Shown piece by piece: positions 22,374 through 31,104 of a DNA stretch of 64,000 nt. The position numbers and the translations under genes are program-made. Numbering within the stretch: position 1 is the first letter of the stretch; each line of letters begins with the position of its first letter. A model generated the notes under the pieces. It did no database searches. It was given only the letters and a program-made list of their open reading frames with translations, and was not told where the DNA came from. The stretch comes from Mycobacterium sp. GA-0227b (GTDB lineage: Bacteria > Actinomycetota > Actinomycetes > Mycobacteriales > Mycobacteriaceae), in NCBI RefSeq assembly GCF_001499855.1, contig NZ_LQIK01000029.1:62001-126000 (forward strand), read 5' to 3'.

Positions 22374-23245
22374 GCGCGCGAATCCGTTGCGTCCGGGTTG
22401 GTTTCGGTGGTATTCGGTTTCGGCGGCACCGTAGCTGCCGGGCCGGGTGCGGGCGCGTTCTGAGTGGCTTCCGCCGCTGCCTTCTGGTCGTCGGGTGCGC
22501 CCGACGCCGCCGCCGTGGCAGCGGCTTCCGGAGCCTGCATGCCGCGTTCGCGGGCCACCCGCAAACCCACGAGGGTGGCGTCGCCGAGCTTGCCGTTGCC
22601 CGCGCGCGGATCCGGCAGGCCCGCCAGCGTGCGCGCGGTTTCGCGGAAGGTGCACAGCGGCGCGCCCCGGGTCGGTTCCGGAGGGTCACCGGCACGCAGC
22701 CCGTCGACGAGTTCGCGTGCAGACGACGGAGTCTGGTTGTCGAAGAACTCCCAGTTGACCATCACCACCGGCGCGTAGTCGCATGCCGCGTTGCATTCGA
22801 CGTGCTCGAGCGTGACGCTGGGGCCGCCATCAACGGACGGCGTCGTCTGCCCCGCGTGCACTCCCAGATGGTCCTGCAGCGCTTCGAGGATCGCGTCGCC
22901 GCCCATGATCGCGCACAGCGTGTTGGTGCAGACGCCGACCAGGTAGTCGCCGGTCGGCGTGCGCCGGTACATCGAGTAAAAGGTGGCCACCGCGGTGACT
23001 TCGGCGTCGGTGAGGTCCAACTGCTTGGCGCAGAACGCGATTCCGGCCGGGGTCAGGCAACCGTCCTCGGACTGCACGAGGTGCAGCAGCGGCAACAGCG
23101 CCGAACGGGACTGCGGGTAGCGCGCGATGATCTTCTCCGCGTCGGCGGCGAGTCGCGCCATGACGTCGTCGGGATACGTCGCCGGCCCGTGGATGGGCGG
23201 GCCGGGTTCGTCGGGTCGCTGGCCGAGCTCGAGAAAAATGCTCAC
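22370..23245 (-). CDS. nuoE: NADH-quinone oxidoreductase subunit E
   Basis: The 291-residue thioredoxin-like 2Fe-2S subunit has ligands in VCTNTLCAIMGG and HVECNAACDYAPVV. The core ends near residue 195; the C-terminal remainder is an Ala/Pro/Thr-rich, probably disordered tail (EAAATAAASGAPDDQKAAAE and so on), longer than in enterics. The GTG at 23245 overlaps the nuoD stop by one base. The tail encodes little conserved sequence and may be a linker or simply tolerated. Confidence 0.95.
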   Translation of the reverse strand: MSIFLELGQRPDEPGPPIHGPATYPDDVMARLAADAEKIIARYPQSRSALLPLLHLVQSEDGCLTPAGIAFCAKQLDLTDAEVTAVATFYSMYRRTPTGDYLVGVCTNTLCAIMGGDAILEALQDHLGVHAGQTTPSVDGGPSVTLEHVECNAACDYAPVVMVNWEFFDNQTPSSARELVDGLRAGDPPEPTRGAPLCTFRETARTLAGLPDPRAGNGKLGDATLVGLRVARERGMQAPEAAATAAASGAPDDQKAAAEATQNAPAPGPAATVPPKPNTTETNPDATDSRA

Positions 23246-24603
23246 TAGCGGTCCACGCCCCCCATCACCGGGTCGATCGAGGCCACTGCGGTAATCGCAT
23301 CGGCGACCATGCCTCCCTCGCACATCGCGGCGACGGCCTGCAGGTTGTTGAACGACGGGTCCCGGTAGTGCACCCGGTAGGGGCGAGTGCCGCCGTCGGA
23401 GACCATGTGCACGCCGAGTTCGCCTCGCGGAGACTCGATCCCGACGTACACCTGACCGGCAGGCACGCGGATTCCCTCGGTGACGAGTTTGAAGTGGTGA
23501 ATCAGCCCCTCCATCGAATGGCCCATGATTTTCGCGATGTGTTCATTCGAGTTGCCCAGCCCATCGGGGCCGACCTTCAGGTCGGCCGGCCACCCCAGCT
23601 TCTTGTCCTGGATCATCACCGGCCCGGGCTTGAGACGGTCCAGGCACTGCTCGACGATCTTCAACGACTCGTGCATCTCCTTCACCCGGATCAGGTACCG
23701 GCCGTAGGAGTCGCAGCCGTCGTCGGTGATCACGTCGAAGTCGTATGTTTCGTAGCCGCAATAAGGTTGGGCCCGGCGCAGGTCGTGCGGCAGCCCGGTG
23801 GAGCGCAGGCACGGACCGGTGATCCCCAGCGCCATGCAGCCGGTCAGGTCGAGGTAGCCGATGCCTACCGTGCGGCCCTTCCAGATGTAGTTCTCGTTGA
23901 GCAGGTCCTCGAGATCCTTGAGCCGCTTCGGCATCAGCTCGAGCAGATCGCGAATCTGCGGGATGGCCTCGTCGGGCAGGTCGACGGCGACGCCGCCCGG
24001 CCGGACGTACGCGCTGTTCATCCGTAGGCCGGTGACGGTTTCGAACACCGACAGGATCAGCTCACGCTCGCGGAAGCCGTAGAACATCGCGCTCATCGCG
24101 CCGAGTTCCATGCCGCCGGTCGCGAGTGCGACCAGATGCGAGGAGATCCGGTTGAGTTCCATCATCATCACGCGGATGACGCTGGCCCGCTCCGGGATCG
24201 CGTCGGTGACGCCCAGCAGTTTCTCGACTGCCAGGCAGTAGGCCGTCTCGTTGAAGAACGGCGACAGGTAGTCCATCCGCGTAACGAACGTCACGCCCTG
24301 CGTCCAGTTGCGGAACTCGAGGTTCTTCTCGATTCCGGTGTGCAGGTAGCCGATTCCACAGCGGGCCGAAATGATGGTCTCGCCCTCGATCTCGAGGATG
24401 AGCCGAAGCACGCCGTGAGTGGAGGGGTGCTGCGGCCCCATGTTCACGACGATCCGTTCGCCGGCGTGCGACGCCGCGGCGTCCTTGGCGGCCTGCACCA
24501 CCTGGTCCCAATCCTGGCCGCCGACAACGACAACCGTCTCGCCATCGGGCGCACCCGCCGACGATGCGCCGCCCTGCGCGGGCGGAACGTGGGAAATGCT
24601 CAT
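23245..24603 (-). CDS. nuoD: NADH-quinone oxidoreductase subunit D
   Basis: The 452-residue 49-kDa-type subunit lines the quinone site. The quinone-binding loop is [18 protein letters not shown], and [12 protein letters not shown] and [15 protein letters not shown] are family signatures. It has an N-terminal extension of about 45 residues compared with enterics. The ATG overlaps the nuoC stop by one base. In M. tuberculosis the orphan receiver Rv3143 has been reported to contact the Nuo complex; its homologue here is encoded at 26390-26791. Confidence 0.97.
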   Translation of the reverse strand: MSISHVPPAQGGASSAGAPDGETVVVVGGQDWDQVVQAAKDAAASHAGERIVVNMGPQHPSTHGVLRLILEIEGETIISARCGIGYLHTGIEKNLEFRNWTQGVTFVTRMDYLSPFFNETAYCLAVEKLLGVTDAIPERASVIRVMMMELNRISSHLVALATGGMELGAMSAMFYGFRERELILSVFETVTGLRMNSAYVRPGGVAVDLPDEAIPQIRDLLELMPKRLKDLEDLLNENYIWKGRTVGIGYLDLTGCMALGITGPCLRSTGLPHDLRRAQPYCGYETYDFDVITDDGCDSYGRYLIRVKEMHESLKIVEQCLDRLKPGPVMIQDKKLGWPADLKVGPDGLGNSNEHIAKIMGHSMEGLIHHFKLVTEGIRVPAGQVYVGIESPRGELGVHMVSDGGTRPYRVHYRDPSFNNLQAVAAMCEGGMVADAITAVASIDPVMGGVDR

Positions 24604-25307
24604 CAGTTGTAGGCCCTCCGTTGATCGGGCGGAGGAATCTCGGCGCCGTGGTACTCCACCGGGATGCCGCCCAGCGGGTAGTCCTTGCGCTGGGGGTGAC
24701 CCACCCAGTCGTCCGGCATCTCGATTCGGGTCAGCGCGGGATGGCCGTCGAAGATGATGCCGAAGAAGTCGTAGGTCTCGCGTTCGTGCCAGTCGGTGGT
24801 GGGATACACGGCGAACAGCGACGGAATGTGCGGGTCGGCGTCCGGCGCGGCGACCTCCACCCGAATCCGCCGGTTGTGGGTGATCGACATCAGCGGGTAG
24901 ACCGCGTGCAGTTCACGTCCGGCGTCGTCGGGATAGTGCACGCCGCTCACGCCGAGGCACAGCTCGAAACGCAACTGCGGGTCGTCGCGCAGCGCCGCAG
25001 CCACCGTCGGCAGCTGCTCGCGCTGAACCTCGAGGGTGAGTTCGTCGCGGTAGACCACCACCCGCTCGATCGACTCCGCCCAGGAGTGGGGGCCGTCCTC
25101 GCCGAGCACTTCGGCCAGCCGGTCGACGACCTCGTCGAAGTAGCCGCCGTAGGGCCGCGGCGAACTGCCTGGCAGCGCCACCGCCCGCACCAGCCGGCCG
25201 TATCCCGAGGTGTCGCCCGACCCCTTGGCGCCGAACATGCCGCGGCGCACGCCGATGATCTCGGGTGTTCCACCGCCACCAGCGCCGTTGCCGTTGGTCG
25301 CGCTCAC
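24603..25307 (-). CDS. nuoC: NADH-quinone oxidoreductase subunit C
   Basis: The 234-residue 30-kDa-type subunit has the family signature [37 protein letters not shown] near residues 170-210. The GTG at 25307 gives a four-base overlap with nuoB and a short Gly-rich start ([13 protein letters not shown]). The frame upstream is open but overlaps nuoB entirely and is discarded. Confidence 0.96.
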   Translation of the reverse strand: MSATNGNGAGGGGTPEIIGVRRGMFGAKGSGDTSGYGRLVRAVALPGSSPRPYGGYFDEVVDRLAEVLGEDGPHSWAESIERVVVYRDELTLEVQREQLPTVAAALRDDPQLRFELCLGVSGVHYPDDAGRELHAVYPLMSITHNRRIRVEVAAPDADPHIPSLFAVYPTTDWHERETYDFFGIIFDGHPALTRIEMPDDWVGHPQRKDYPLGGIPVEYHGAEIPPPDQRRAYN

Positions 25308-25858
25308 CGCAGCAGGCCTTTGAGCTCGATGGTCGGGGTGACGGCCAGCGCGGCCTGCTCGGCCTCGCGGATCGCCTCCTCGCGGTGCACGCCGAGCGGC
25401 ATCTCCTGAATCTTGTCGTGCAGCTTCAGGATCGCGTGCAACAGCATCTCCGGACGAGGCGGGCAACCCGGCAGGTAGATGTCCACCGGTACGACGTGAT
25501 CGACGCCCTGCACGATCGCGTAGTTGTTGAACATGCCGCCCGATGACGCGCAGACCCCCATCGCCAGCACCCATTTCGGCTCGGCCATCTGGTCGTAGAT
25601 CTGCCGCAGCACCGGCGCCATCTTCTGGCTGACCCGGCCGGCCACGATCATCAGGTCGGCCTGCCGGGGTGTCGCCGAGAACCGCTCCATGCCGAAGCGG
25701 GAGATGTCGAACCGGGGACTGGCCGTCGCCATCATCTCGATCGCGCAGCAGGCCAGCCCGAATGTCGCTGGCCACAGCGAGCCCTTGCGGATGTAGCCCG
25801 CCACCTTCTCCACGGTGGACAGCAGGATCCCGCCGGGCAGTTTCTCCTCTAGTCCCAT
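25304..25858 (-). CDS. nuoB: NADH-quinone oxidoreductase subunit B
   Basis: The 184-residue subunit binds cluster N2, the electron donor to quinone. The ligands are the tandem cysteines in [11 protein letters not shown], then [13 protein letters not shown] and [10 protein letters not shown]. The ATG at 25858 lies inside the end of nuoA (10-base overlap) and matches homologues starting [10 protein letters not shown]. Confidence 0.97.
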   Translation of the reverse strand: MGLEEKLPGGILLSTVEKVAGYIRKGSLWPATFGLACCAIEMMATASPRFDISRFGMERFSATPRQADLMIVAGRVSQKMAPVLRQIYDQMAEPKWVLAMGVCASSGGMFNNYAIVQGVDHVVPVDIYLPGCPPRPEMLLHAILKLHDKIQEMPLGVHREEAIREAEQAALAVTPTIELKGLLR

Positions 25859-26223
25859 GCCAGACCTCCCCGCCGCCACACATAGGCGTAGGCCACGAAC
25901 ACCGTTGCCATGAACAGCAGCATCTCTATCAGCGCAAACAGCCCCAGATTGTCGAAGGCCACGGCCCACGGGTAGAGGAACACGATCTCGATGTCGAAGA
26001 TGATGAACAACATCGCGGTCAGGTAGTACTTGATGGGAAACCGCTGGCCGGTCGGCTGGCCGGCCGGGCCGCCGTGCGGCACCGGCTCGATGCCGCATTC
26101 GTAGGCCTCGAGCTTGGCCCGGTTGTAGCGTCGCGGGCCGACCAGCAGAGCAATGGCGACCGAGCCGACCGCGAACGCAGCGGCGATAGCGCCAAGCACC
26201 AGGATTGGCGTGTACAAATCCAT
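25849..26223 (-). CDS. nuoA: NADH-quinone oxidoreductase subunit A
   Basis: The 124-residue membrane subunit with three helices is the first gene of the operon. The conserved loop [11 protein letters not shown] and [26 protein letters not shown] are diagnostic. The ATG at 26223 gives the usual start [11 protein letters not shown]; a TTG three codons upstream is the alternative and lies closer to the GGGAG. Confidence 0.96.
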   Translation of the reverse strand: MDLYTPILVLGAIAAAFAVGSVAIALLVGPRRYNRAKLEAYECGIEPVPHGGPAGQPTGQRFPIKYYLTAMLFIIFDIEIVFLYPWAVAFDNLGLFALIEMLLFMATVFVAYAYVWRRGGLAWD

Positions 26224-26389
26224 ACCGAGCAAACGCTCCCTCGTGGGCTGTTCGATGTGAGCTTACCCACACCCTAGCGGGCTTTGGGATGCGTGCCACA
26301 CCTTTTGGTTAGTATCGCTATAGGCAACACCTGGCTATGCCGCCGTGCCATCGATAGGCAAGTGCGACAGGCGATTACGTGTTTTCTAG
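26224..26389 (-). promoter_or_regulatory. Upstream region of the nuo operon
   Basis: This 166-bp region lies between the receiver-protein gene and nuoA, both on the minus strand, and must hold the nuo promoter. Read on the minus strand it has TAGGGT (26270-26275) and, further upstream, an AT-rich stretch with TATAGCGATACTAAC (26307-26323). Neither has a convincing -35 partner, so the exact start is not assigned. No long ORF is present. Confidence 0.4.
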
Positions 26390-26791
26390 CTATTGCACCG
26401 GTGTGCGCAGAAGTGACGCCACGGCATCCCCGAGTCGGATCGGGTCGATCGGGTGTGGCACCGCGGCTTCGGCGCGCGACCAACGGGCCAGCCACGCATC
26501 ATCCGGTCGGCCGGTCAGCACCAGGATCGGTGGACAGTCCGCGATCTCGTCCTTGAGCTGCTTGGCGATTCCCATGCCGCCGGTCGGGGTGGCTTCGCCG
26601 TCGAGGATCACCAGATCGAACCCACCCTGGTCCATCTGGCGGATGACCATGGGGCCGGTCGCCACCTCGAAGTAGCTCAGCTCGGGCAAATCCGGATGGA
26701 CCCGCTTGCCGAGCGCGAGCCGGACCTCTTCTCGAGTCCTGGGGTTGTCGCTGTAGACGAGGACCCGCAACGGACGCGATGACTCGACCAT
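26390..26791 (-). CDS. Orphan atypical response-regulator receiver protein (Rv3143-like)
   Basis: The 133-residue stand-alone receiver domain has no output domain. It begins RVLVYSDNPRTREE, with Ser-Asp in place of the acidic pair, keeps the acceptor Asp in LVILDGEA and the Thr in LVLTGRPDD, but has His where the conserved Lys should be (AAVPHPIDP rather than xKP). It is the homologue by length and place of M. tuberculosis Rv3143, which has been reported to bind the Nuo complex. The altered active site suggests it may work by protein contact rather than standard phosphotransfer. Confidence 0.87.
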   Translation of the reverse strand: MVESSRPLRVLVYSDNPRTREEVRLALGKRVHPDLPELSYFEVATGPMVIRQMDQGGFDLVILDGEATPTGGMGIAKQLKDEIADCPPILVLTGRPDDAWLARWSRAEAAVPHPIDPIRLGDAVASLLRTPVQ

Positions 26792-26806
26792 GCGGTGATG
26801 GTACGG

Positions 26807-27340
26807 CTAGCCGCCGTGGCGGAACACCAAGTCGCCGGAGATCGTCGCCTTGTCGCCGATCATGCCCACCAGATTGCCGTCGACGCCGAAGTCCTGCCGG
26901 TTCACGTCGGCCTTGGTGATGAGTCGCATCCCGCCGTCACCGACCGGGGTCACCTTGGTTCGCAGCGTCACCGGTTTGGTCGTGTCCTTGATGGTCAGTT
27001 CGGCGCGCAGATCGACGGTGTCGCCATCGACCGCGTCGGCGCCGGAGATGACGGCGGTGATCACCGGAAACTTCTCGGCCTCAAAGAAATCCGCGGAGTG
27101 CAGGTGCGTGTCGCGTCTACGGATCCCGGTGCGCAGCGACGCGGCCTTGACGTCGATACGACCGGAAACCGTTTGCGGAGCGGTCAGTTGGCCCTCGCCG
27201 CTGAATTCGGTGAATTTGCCTTTGACGGGCACAAGACCCCACATCGACTTGGCCTTGACCGCGATGGTGGACCGGCCGGGGTCGAGGGTCCACGTGCCGG
27301 TCGAGCCCGGATCGCTGAAAAACTCGCTCAGGCTTGCCAT
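26807..27340 (-). CDS. YceI family protein
   Basis: The 177-residue protein has the YceI lipocalin-like fold. Seen are the opening WTLDPGRSTIAVKAKSMWGLVPVKGKF, the central SLRTGIRRRDTHLHSADFF and the final IGDKATISGDLVF. Members bind polyprenoid or amphipathic lipids. No signal peptide is visible, so it is probably cytoplasmic, as in other actinobacterial YceI. AGGAGA precedes the ATG. It follows the NTF2-like gene by 9 bp, so the two form one transcript. Confidence 0.9.
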   Translation of the reverse strand: MASLSEFFSDPGSTGTWTLDPGRSTIAVKAKSMWGLVPVKGKFTEFSGEGQLTAPQTVSGRIDVKAASLRTGIRRRDTHLHSADFFEAEKFPVITAVISGADAVDGDTVDLRAELTIKDTTKPVTLRTKVTPVGDGGMRLITKADVNRQDFGVDGNLVGMIGDKATISGDLVFRHGG

Positions 27341-27349
27341 GTCATCTCC

Positions 27350-27745
27350 TCACTGTGTGGTCGACTCGAGCAGTGGGGCGATCTCCGCCGGGTCGAAGTA
27401 CTCGTCGATTCGGCTGATCAGCCCGTTGGCGCCCAGCTTGATCACGATGCCGACGCGCATCGCGATCACCCCGCCGTTGTGTCCGGTGGCGTGCAGGACG
27501 TGCTGCTGGACGAACCCGCCGTCGAACAGTTGACGGTCCAGGATCTCGTAGCGGCGCTGTGTCGTGGTGTCGATGAACCAGTCGAGGACCCGCAGCGCCC
27601 GGTCCTTGTCGCGGTCGCCGTCGGCGACCTTCCAGACCACGATGTCGTCGTTCCACAGCGCGCGGATCGCGTCGTGGTCGCCGGACTCGATCGCCCCGAA
27701 CAGGCGGTCCGCCACCTCGGCGACGGTGTCGTCGGCAACGGTCAC
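27350..27745 (-). CDS. NTF2-like (SnoaL fold) protein
   Basis: The 131-residue protein has the NTF2/SnoaL cone: an N-terminal helix pair ADRLFGAIESGDHDAIRALWNDD, then strands including RYEILDRQLFDGGFVQQHVLHATG and RIDEYFDPAEIAPL. Such proteins are small-molecule isomerases, hydratases or accessory proteins. It starts with GTG at 27745, 47 bp from the divergent methyltransferase gene, and sits upstream of the YceI gene. Function unknown. Confidence 0.82.
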   Translation of the reverse strand: MTVADDTVAEVADRLFGAIESGDHDAIRALWNDDIVVWKVADGDRDKDRALRVLDWFIDTTTQRRYEILDRQLFDGGFVQQHVLHATGHNGGVIAMRVGIVIKLGANGLISRIDEYFDPAEIAPLLESTTQ

Positions 27746-27792
27746 AGGCCCTCCTTGACCTCAAGACTGGTTGAGGTTGAACACTGGCGGTC

Positions 27793-28419
27793 ATGGATGT
27801 GACACCTACTCTCTCGCTATTCGACGACGCCTACAAGAGCGGCACCGCACCGTGGGTGATCGGCGAACCTCAGCCGGCGGTCGTCGAACTGGAACGGGCG
27901 GGCTTGATCCGCGGCAAGGTGCTGGACGTCGGCTGCGGCGCCGGCGAGCACACGATCATGCTCACCCGCCTCGGATACGACGTGGTCGGCGTGGACTTCG
28001 CGCCCTCGGCGATCGACTTCGCGCGTCGGAACGCCGCGGCCAAGGGCGTCGATGCGCGCTTCGAGGTCGCTGACGCAATGAACCTCGGAAACCCGGGTTA
28101 CGACACCATTGTCGACAGCGCGCTGTTCCACATCTTCGACGAGGCGGACCGGGCGCGGTACGTCCGCAGCCTGCACGCAGCATGCCGGCCGGATGCACTG
28201 GTGCACGTGCTGGCGCTCTCGGACCGCGGCCACGGTTTCGGCCCGGAGGTCAGCGAATCCGACATCCGCGGCGCCTTCGGCGACGGCTGGGTGCTGGAGG
28301 CCGTGGACAGCACGACCTACCGCGGCGTCATCGGTGAGCCGCACGTCGAGACGTTCGGCATGCCCGTCGGCTCGCTGGTCGACGAACCGGCCTGGCTCGC
28401 CCGCGTCCGGCGCGTCTAA
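27793..28419 (+). CDS. SAM-dependent class I methyltransferase
   Basis: The 208-residue protein has motif I VLDVGCGAGEHTIML near residue 45, the acidic end of strand two VVGVDFAPSAIDFAR, motif II/III YDTIVDSALFHIF, and a C-terminal part typical of small-molecule methyltransferases. An NTF2-like/YceI pair is divergent from it. The stop is followed after three bases by an 18-bp inverted repeat. Substrate unknown. Confidence 0.86.
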   Translation: MDVTPTLSLFDDAYKSGTAPWVIGEPQPAVVELERAGLIRGKVLDVGCGAGEHTIMLTRLGYDVVGVDFAPSAIDFARRNAAAKGVDARFEVADAMNLGNPGYDTIVDSALFHIFDEADRARYVRSLHAACRPDALVHVLALSDRGHGFGPEVSESDIRGAFGDGWVLEAVDSTTYRGVIGEPHVETFGMPVGSLVDEPAWLARVRRV

Positions 28420-28422
28420 CCC

Positions 28423-28475
28423 GCGATTTGTGGAGTCGCACCGGCGCTCACCGCCGCTGCGGCTCCACAAATCGC
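28423..28475. repeat. Intergenic inverted repeat, group B copy 1
   Basis: Arms of 18 bp (28423-28440 and 28458-28475) pair with a single G/T-type mismatch around a 17-nt loop. The left arm starts GCGATTTGTGGAG. It fills the gap between two convergent genes, starting 3 bp after the methyltransferase stop and ending at the first base of the stop codon of the DUF6285 gene. A bidirectional terminator role is likely. The TTTGTGGA core resembles the repeat at 40968-41030. Confidence 0.85.
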
Positions 28476-28828
28476 TAGTAGCCGGGGTGGTTGACGTCGA
28501 GCCGGTGGCGCACGATCGTGCGCAGGACGGGCAGCACGTCGGCCGCTCGGCCGTCGAGTTCGCCGGCGCGAATCGCGGCAGCCAGCTGCGGCTCGTCGCG
28601 ATAACCGATTCCGGCCAACGCGTCGGTGACTTCACCGGCCGAGGTGTCCAGTAGCTCGCGTTCGACGATGCGCAGCACATTGGCGGCCACCCGGGCGTGG
28701 AAGTTCACCTGCCCCGCGTCGGCGGACCCGCCGTCGGGCCTGGTGGCGTTGCGCACATCGTTGTCGAGGAAGCCGGCTACGGCGGCGACGAGCTCCGCCG
28801 CGGTCGGCCGGCCGTACAACCAGGTCAC
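28475..28828 (-). CDS. DUF6285 protein (LvaB-like partner of the APH kinase)
   Basis: The 117-residue all-helical protein contains AAELVAAVAGFLDNDV, VNFHARVAANVLRIVEREL and VLPVLRTIVRHRLDVNHPGY, the pattern of DUF6285 proteins encoded next to APH-like kinases and acyl-CoA dehydrogenases. In the levulinate pathway of Pseudomonas putida a small protein in the same position (LvaB) is needed by the kinase LvaA. The GTG overlaps the kinase stop by four bases. It is the last gene of the long catabolic operon. Confidence 0.78.
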   Translation of the reverse strand: MTWLYGRPTAAELVAAVAGFLDNDVRNATRPDGGSADAGQVNFHARVAANVLRIVERELLDTSAGEVTDALAGIGYRDEPQLAAAIRAGELDGRAADVLPVLRTIVRHRLDVNHPGY

Positions 28829-29787
28829 CTCGGACCACCTCCTTCGAGCAGATCCAGCACGTCCCATTCGGTTTCGCTCACCCGCCGGCCGATCGCGGCG
28901 AGTTCGACGGATTCGTTCTGCCCGGACAGGTGGCGTTCGGCCTGGAACCGGCAGATCACGCCCCAGCGCAGCGTGGCGACGGTGAGCCACCATCGGAACG
29001 CGTCCCGGTCGAGCGTCTCACCCGACGCGGATTCGTAGGCGCACAGGAAGGTTTCGACGCTGCCGAGCCCGCCGGCGCCGAGTTCCTCGGGTGCGCCGAA
29101 ACGCCATGCCCGGATACAGAACCACGCCAGATCCTCGTACCGCTCGCCGAGATGGACCAGTTCCCAGTCGAGGACGGCCGCGAGGCCGGAATCGTCGACG
29201 ATCAGGTTGCCCATCCGGAAGTCGCCGTGCACCAGCACCTGACGCGACGGCGGCGGCCGGTGGGCGGCCAGCCAGCGAAACGCCCACTCGAAAGTGGCGG
29301 TGGTATCGCCCATTTCGTCGAGCCGGTCTTGCCACTCGGCGAGCTGATCCGAGTCCGACAGCCCGGCGCCCTCGTGGTCGGCGCGGTGGATGGCGGCCAG
29401 CGCCCGCGCGCACTGGTGCAGCAGCCGCTCCCGGCCGGTGTCGTCGAGCGCGCGGTGGATTCGGCGGACGATCGTCTCGCCGCCGATGGCCTCGCAGATC
29501 AGGTACGGATTGCCCAGCGCGGCAGGGGAGTTGTCCGCGGCGAGGATGTGTGGCACCGGCGCCCCGGCCGCCGCGGCGCGCTGCTGCACGAGCGCCTCGA
29601 GCTCCATCGACGCGTGCACATCGTCGGGCGGGCCGGTGCGGAGGATCAACGCCCGCGCCGCATTCGACGTCACCGCGTCGAACGCCCACGTCGTCCGGCT
29701 CGCCCCGCCGGTGAGTGCCCGCAGGTTCTCGATCGCGACGTCGTCGCTCACCACCGGGCGCAGGACGGCCTCGAGCCGATCCTTCAC
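28825..29787 (-). CDS. APH-fold kinase, likely hydroxyacyl-CoA kinase (LvaA-like)
   Basis: The 320-residue protein has the choline-kinase/APH fold with an intact catalytic loop VLVHGDFRMGNLI near residue 190 and the metal site VLDWELVHLG. The N-terminal lobe has the nucleotide strand LTGGASRTTWAF. In ACAD10/ACAD11 and LvaA such kinases phosphorylate the 4-hydroxyl of acyl-CoAs, after which a partner dehydrogenase removes phosphate. The partner dehydrogenase and DUF6285 genes overlap it by four bases on both sides, which supports this role over aminoglycoside resistance. Confidence 0.82.
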   Translation of the reverse strand: MKDRLEAVLRPVVSDDVAIENLRALTGGASRTTWAFDAVTSNAARALILRTGPPDDVHASMELEALVQQRAAAAGAPVPHILAADNSPAALGNPYLICEAIGGETIVRRIHRALDDTGRERLLHQCARALAAIHRADHEGAGLSDSDQLAEWQDRLDEMGDTTATFEWAFRWLAAHRPPPSRQVLVHGDFRMGNLIVDDSGLAAVLDWELVHLGERYEDLAWFCIRAWRFGAPEELGAGGLGSVETFLCAYESASGETLDRDAFRWWLTVATLRWGVICRFQAERHLSGQNESVELAAIGRRVSETEWDVLDLLEGGGPR

Positions 29788-31022
29788 TTGCGCCCGAACC
29801 CGAACAGCCGCTGCGCGACCCGCCGGATCTGAATCTCCTCCGCGCCTTCGGTGATCCGGTAACGGCGGTGGTGGCGGTAGATGTGCTCGAACGGCTCGTG
29901 GCGGCTGTAGCCCACCCCGCCGAACACCTGCATCGCCCGGTCGGCGGCCTCGCACACCAACCGGTTGGCGCGGTAGTTGGCCATCGACACCTTGTCCGAG
30001 ACCTCCATGTGGTGGTTGCGGTCCAGCTCGGTGGCCGCGTAGTACACCAGCAGCCGGACCATCTGCGCCTCGGTCTGCAGTTCGACCAGCGGCCACTGAA
30101 CGGCCTGGTTCACCGACAGCGGCTTGCCGAAGACGCTGCGCTCTCGCGCGTACGCGACCGCGCGGTCGATGCAGTACTGTGCCGCGCCGAGGCTGCTGGC
30201 GGCCTGGCGGATCCTGTTCTCGTGCAGGAAGGTCTGGCCGACCTCGAGCCCGCGGTCGATCTCGCCGAGCACCGCGTCTGCGGGCACCCGGACATCCTTC
30301 AGCTCCACCTCGCCGTGGTCGGTCGGCATGTTGAACGTCCACCAGTAGTACGGCACGGTGAAGCCCGGGGCGTCGGTGGGCACGAGGAACGCGGTGATGC
30401 CGCGGGCCTGCCCGGGTTCGCCTGAGGTGCGGGCGAAGACCAAGTCGTGGGTGGCGCGGTGCACGCCGGTGTTGAACCGCTTGGCGCCGTTGATGACCCA
30501 GTCGTCACCGTCGCGCACGGCGACGGTCTCCAGCCAGGTGGCGTCGGAACCGTGGTTGGGTTCTGTGAGACCGAAGGCCATCGACCGGTCACCGGTGATC
30601 AGCGCCTCGGTCCATTCGGCCTTCTGCGTGTCGGTGCCGAACCGGTCCATCATGATGACCTGCGGGAAGTTGCCGACGATCGACGACTCGTCCTGCAGAT
30701 CGTTGTGCAGTCCGAGACCCTTGTGCGCCAAATGTTCCCGAATGACCGCCATGTCGATGTTGCTGCCGTCGCGGCCTCCGAATTGTGACGGCAGACCGTA
30801 GCGCAGCCACCCAGCCTTGTCTGCGCGTCGACGCATCTCGCCGAGCAGGTCCTCCCACTCCCGCCGCGGGATGCCGCCGTTGTCCCAGTCGGTGCGGGCG
30901 TGTTCGCGGCGCTTGTCGAAATACTGAATGTGGTCGCGTTCGAGCGGCTTGATCTCGGCCTCGATGAACGCGTCCATCTCGGCGAGCAGTTCGGGCAGAT
31001 GGTCGGGCAGAGCGAAATCCAC
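29784..31022 (-). CDS. Acyl-CoA dehydrogenase (LvaC/ACAD10-like)
   Basis: The 412-residue flavoprotein has the acyl-CoA dehydrogenase fold: AFGLTEPNHGSDATWLET (FAD-binding strand), VINGAKRFNTGVHRATHDLVFART, and FGGVGYSRHEPFEHIYRHHRRYRITEGAEEIQIRRVAQRLFG at the C terminus. The base expected near residue 245 is not the usual glutamate as far as I can align, as in the ACAD10/11 branch. It is coupled to the APH kinase by a four-base overlap. A GTG start at 31022 is the only good one. It lies 82 bp after the TetR gene with an inverted repeat between. Confidence 0.87.
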   Translation of the reverse strand: MDFALPDHLPELLAEMDAFIEAEIKPLERDHIQYFDKRREHARTDWDNGGIPRREWEDLLGEMRRRADKAGWLRYGLPSQFGGRDGSNIDMAVIREHLAHKGLGLHNDLQDESSIVGNFPQVIMMDRFGTDTQKAEWTEALITGDRSMAFGLTEPNHGSDATWLETVAVRDGDDWVINGAKRFNTGVHRATHDLVFARTSGEPGQARGITAFLVPTDAPGFTVPYYWWTFNMPTDHGEVELKDVRVPADAVLGEIDRGLEVGQTFLHENRIRQAASSLGAAQYCIDRAVAYARERSVFGKPLSVNQAVQWPLVELQTEAQMVRLLVYYAATELDRNHHMEVSDKVSMANYRANRLVCEAADRAMQVFGGVGYSRHEPFEHIYRHHRRYRITEGAEEIQIRRVAQRLFGFGRK

Positions 31023-31044
31023 AGTGATTCCTTTCAGACTTTCG

Positions 31045-31097
31045 CCGAGCGCACGGCGTGTCTACTCGCGTTTTGCGTACACCAACCGTGCGCTCGG
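31045..31097. repeat. Inverted repeat, group C copy 1, within the catabolic operon
   Basis: A perfect 12-bp stem (CCGAGCGCACGG at 31045-31056, CCGTGCGCTCGG at 31086-31097) extends with mismatches to about 21 bp around a short loop. It lies between the TetR gene and the acyl-CoA dehydrogenase gene, both on the minus strand, so it could reduce read-through into the fadE-kinase-DUF6285 part. The inner sequence TGTCTAC...GCGTACA resembles the repeat at 51291-51351. Confidence 0.75.
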
Positions 31098-31104
31098 GGG
31101 CGGA

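Noticed and set aside
28825..29787. Aminoglycoside resistance kinase
   Set aside because: The APH fold is shared, but tight coupling to an acyl-CoA dehydrogenase and DUF6285 points to acyl-CoA metabolism.
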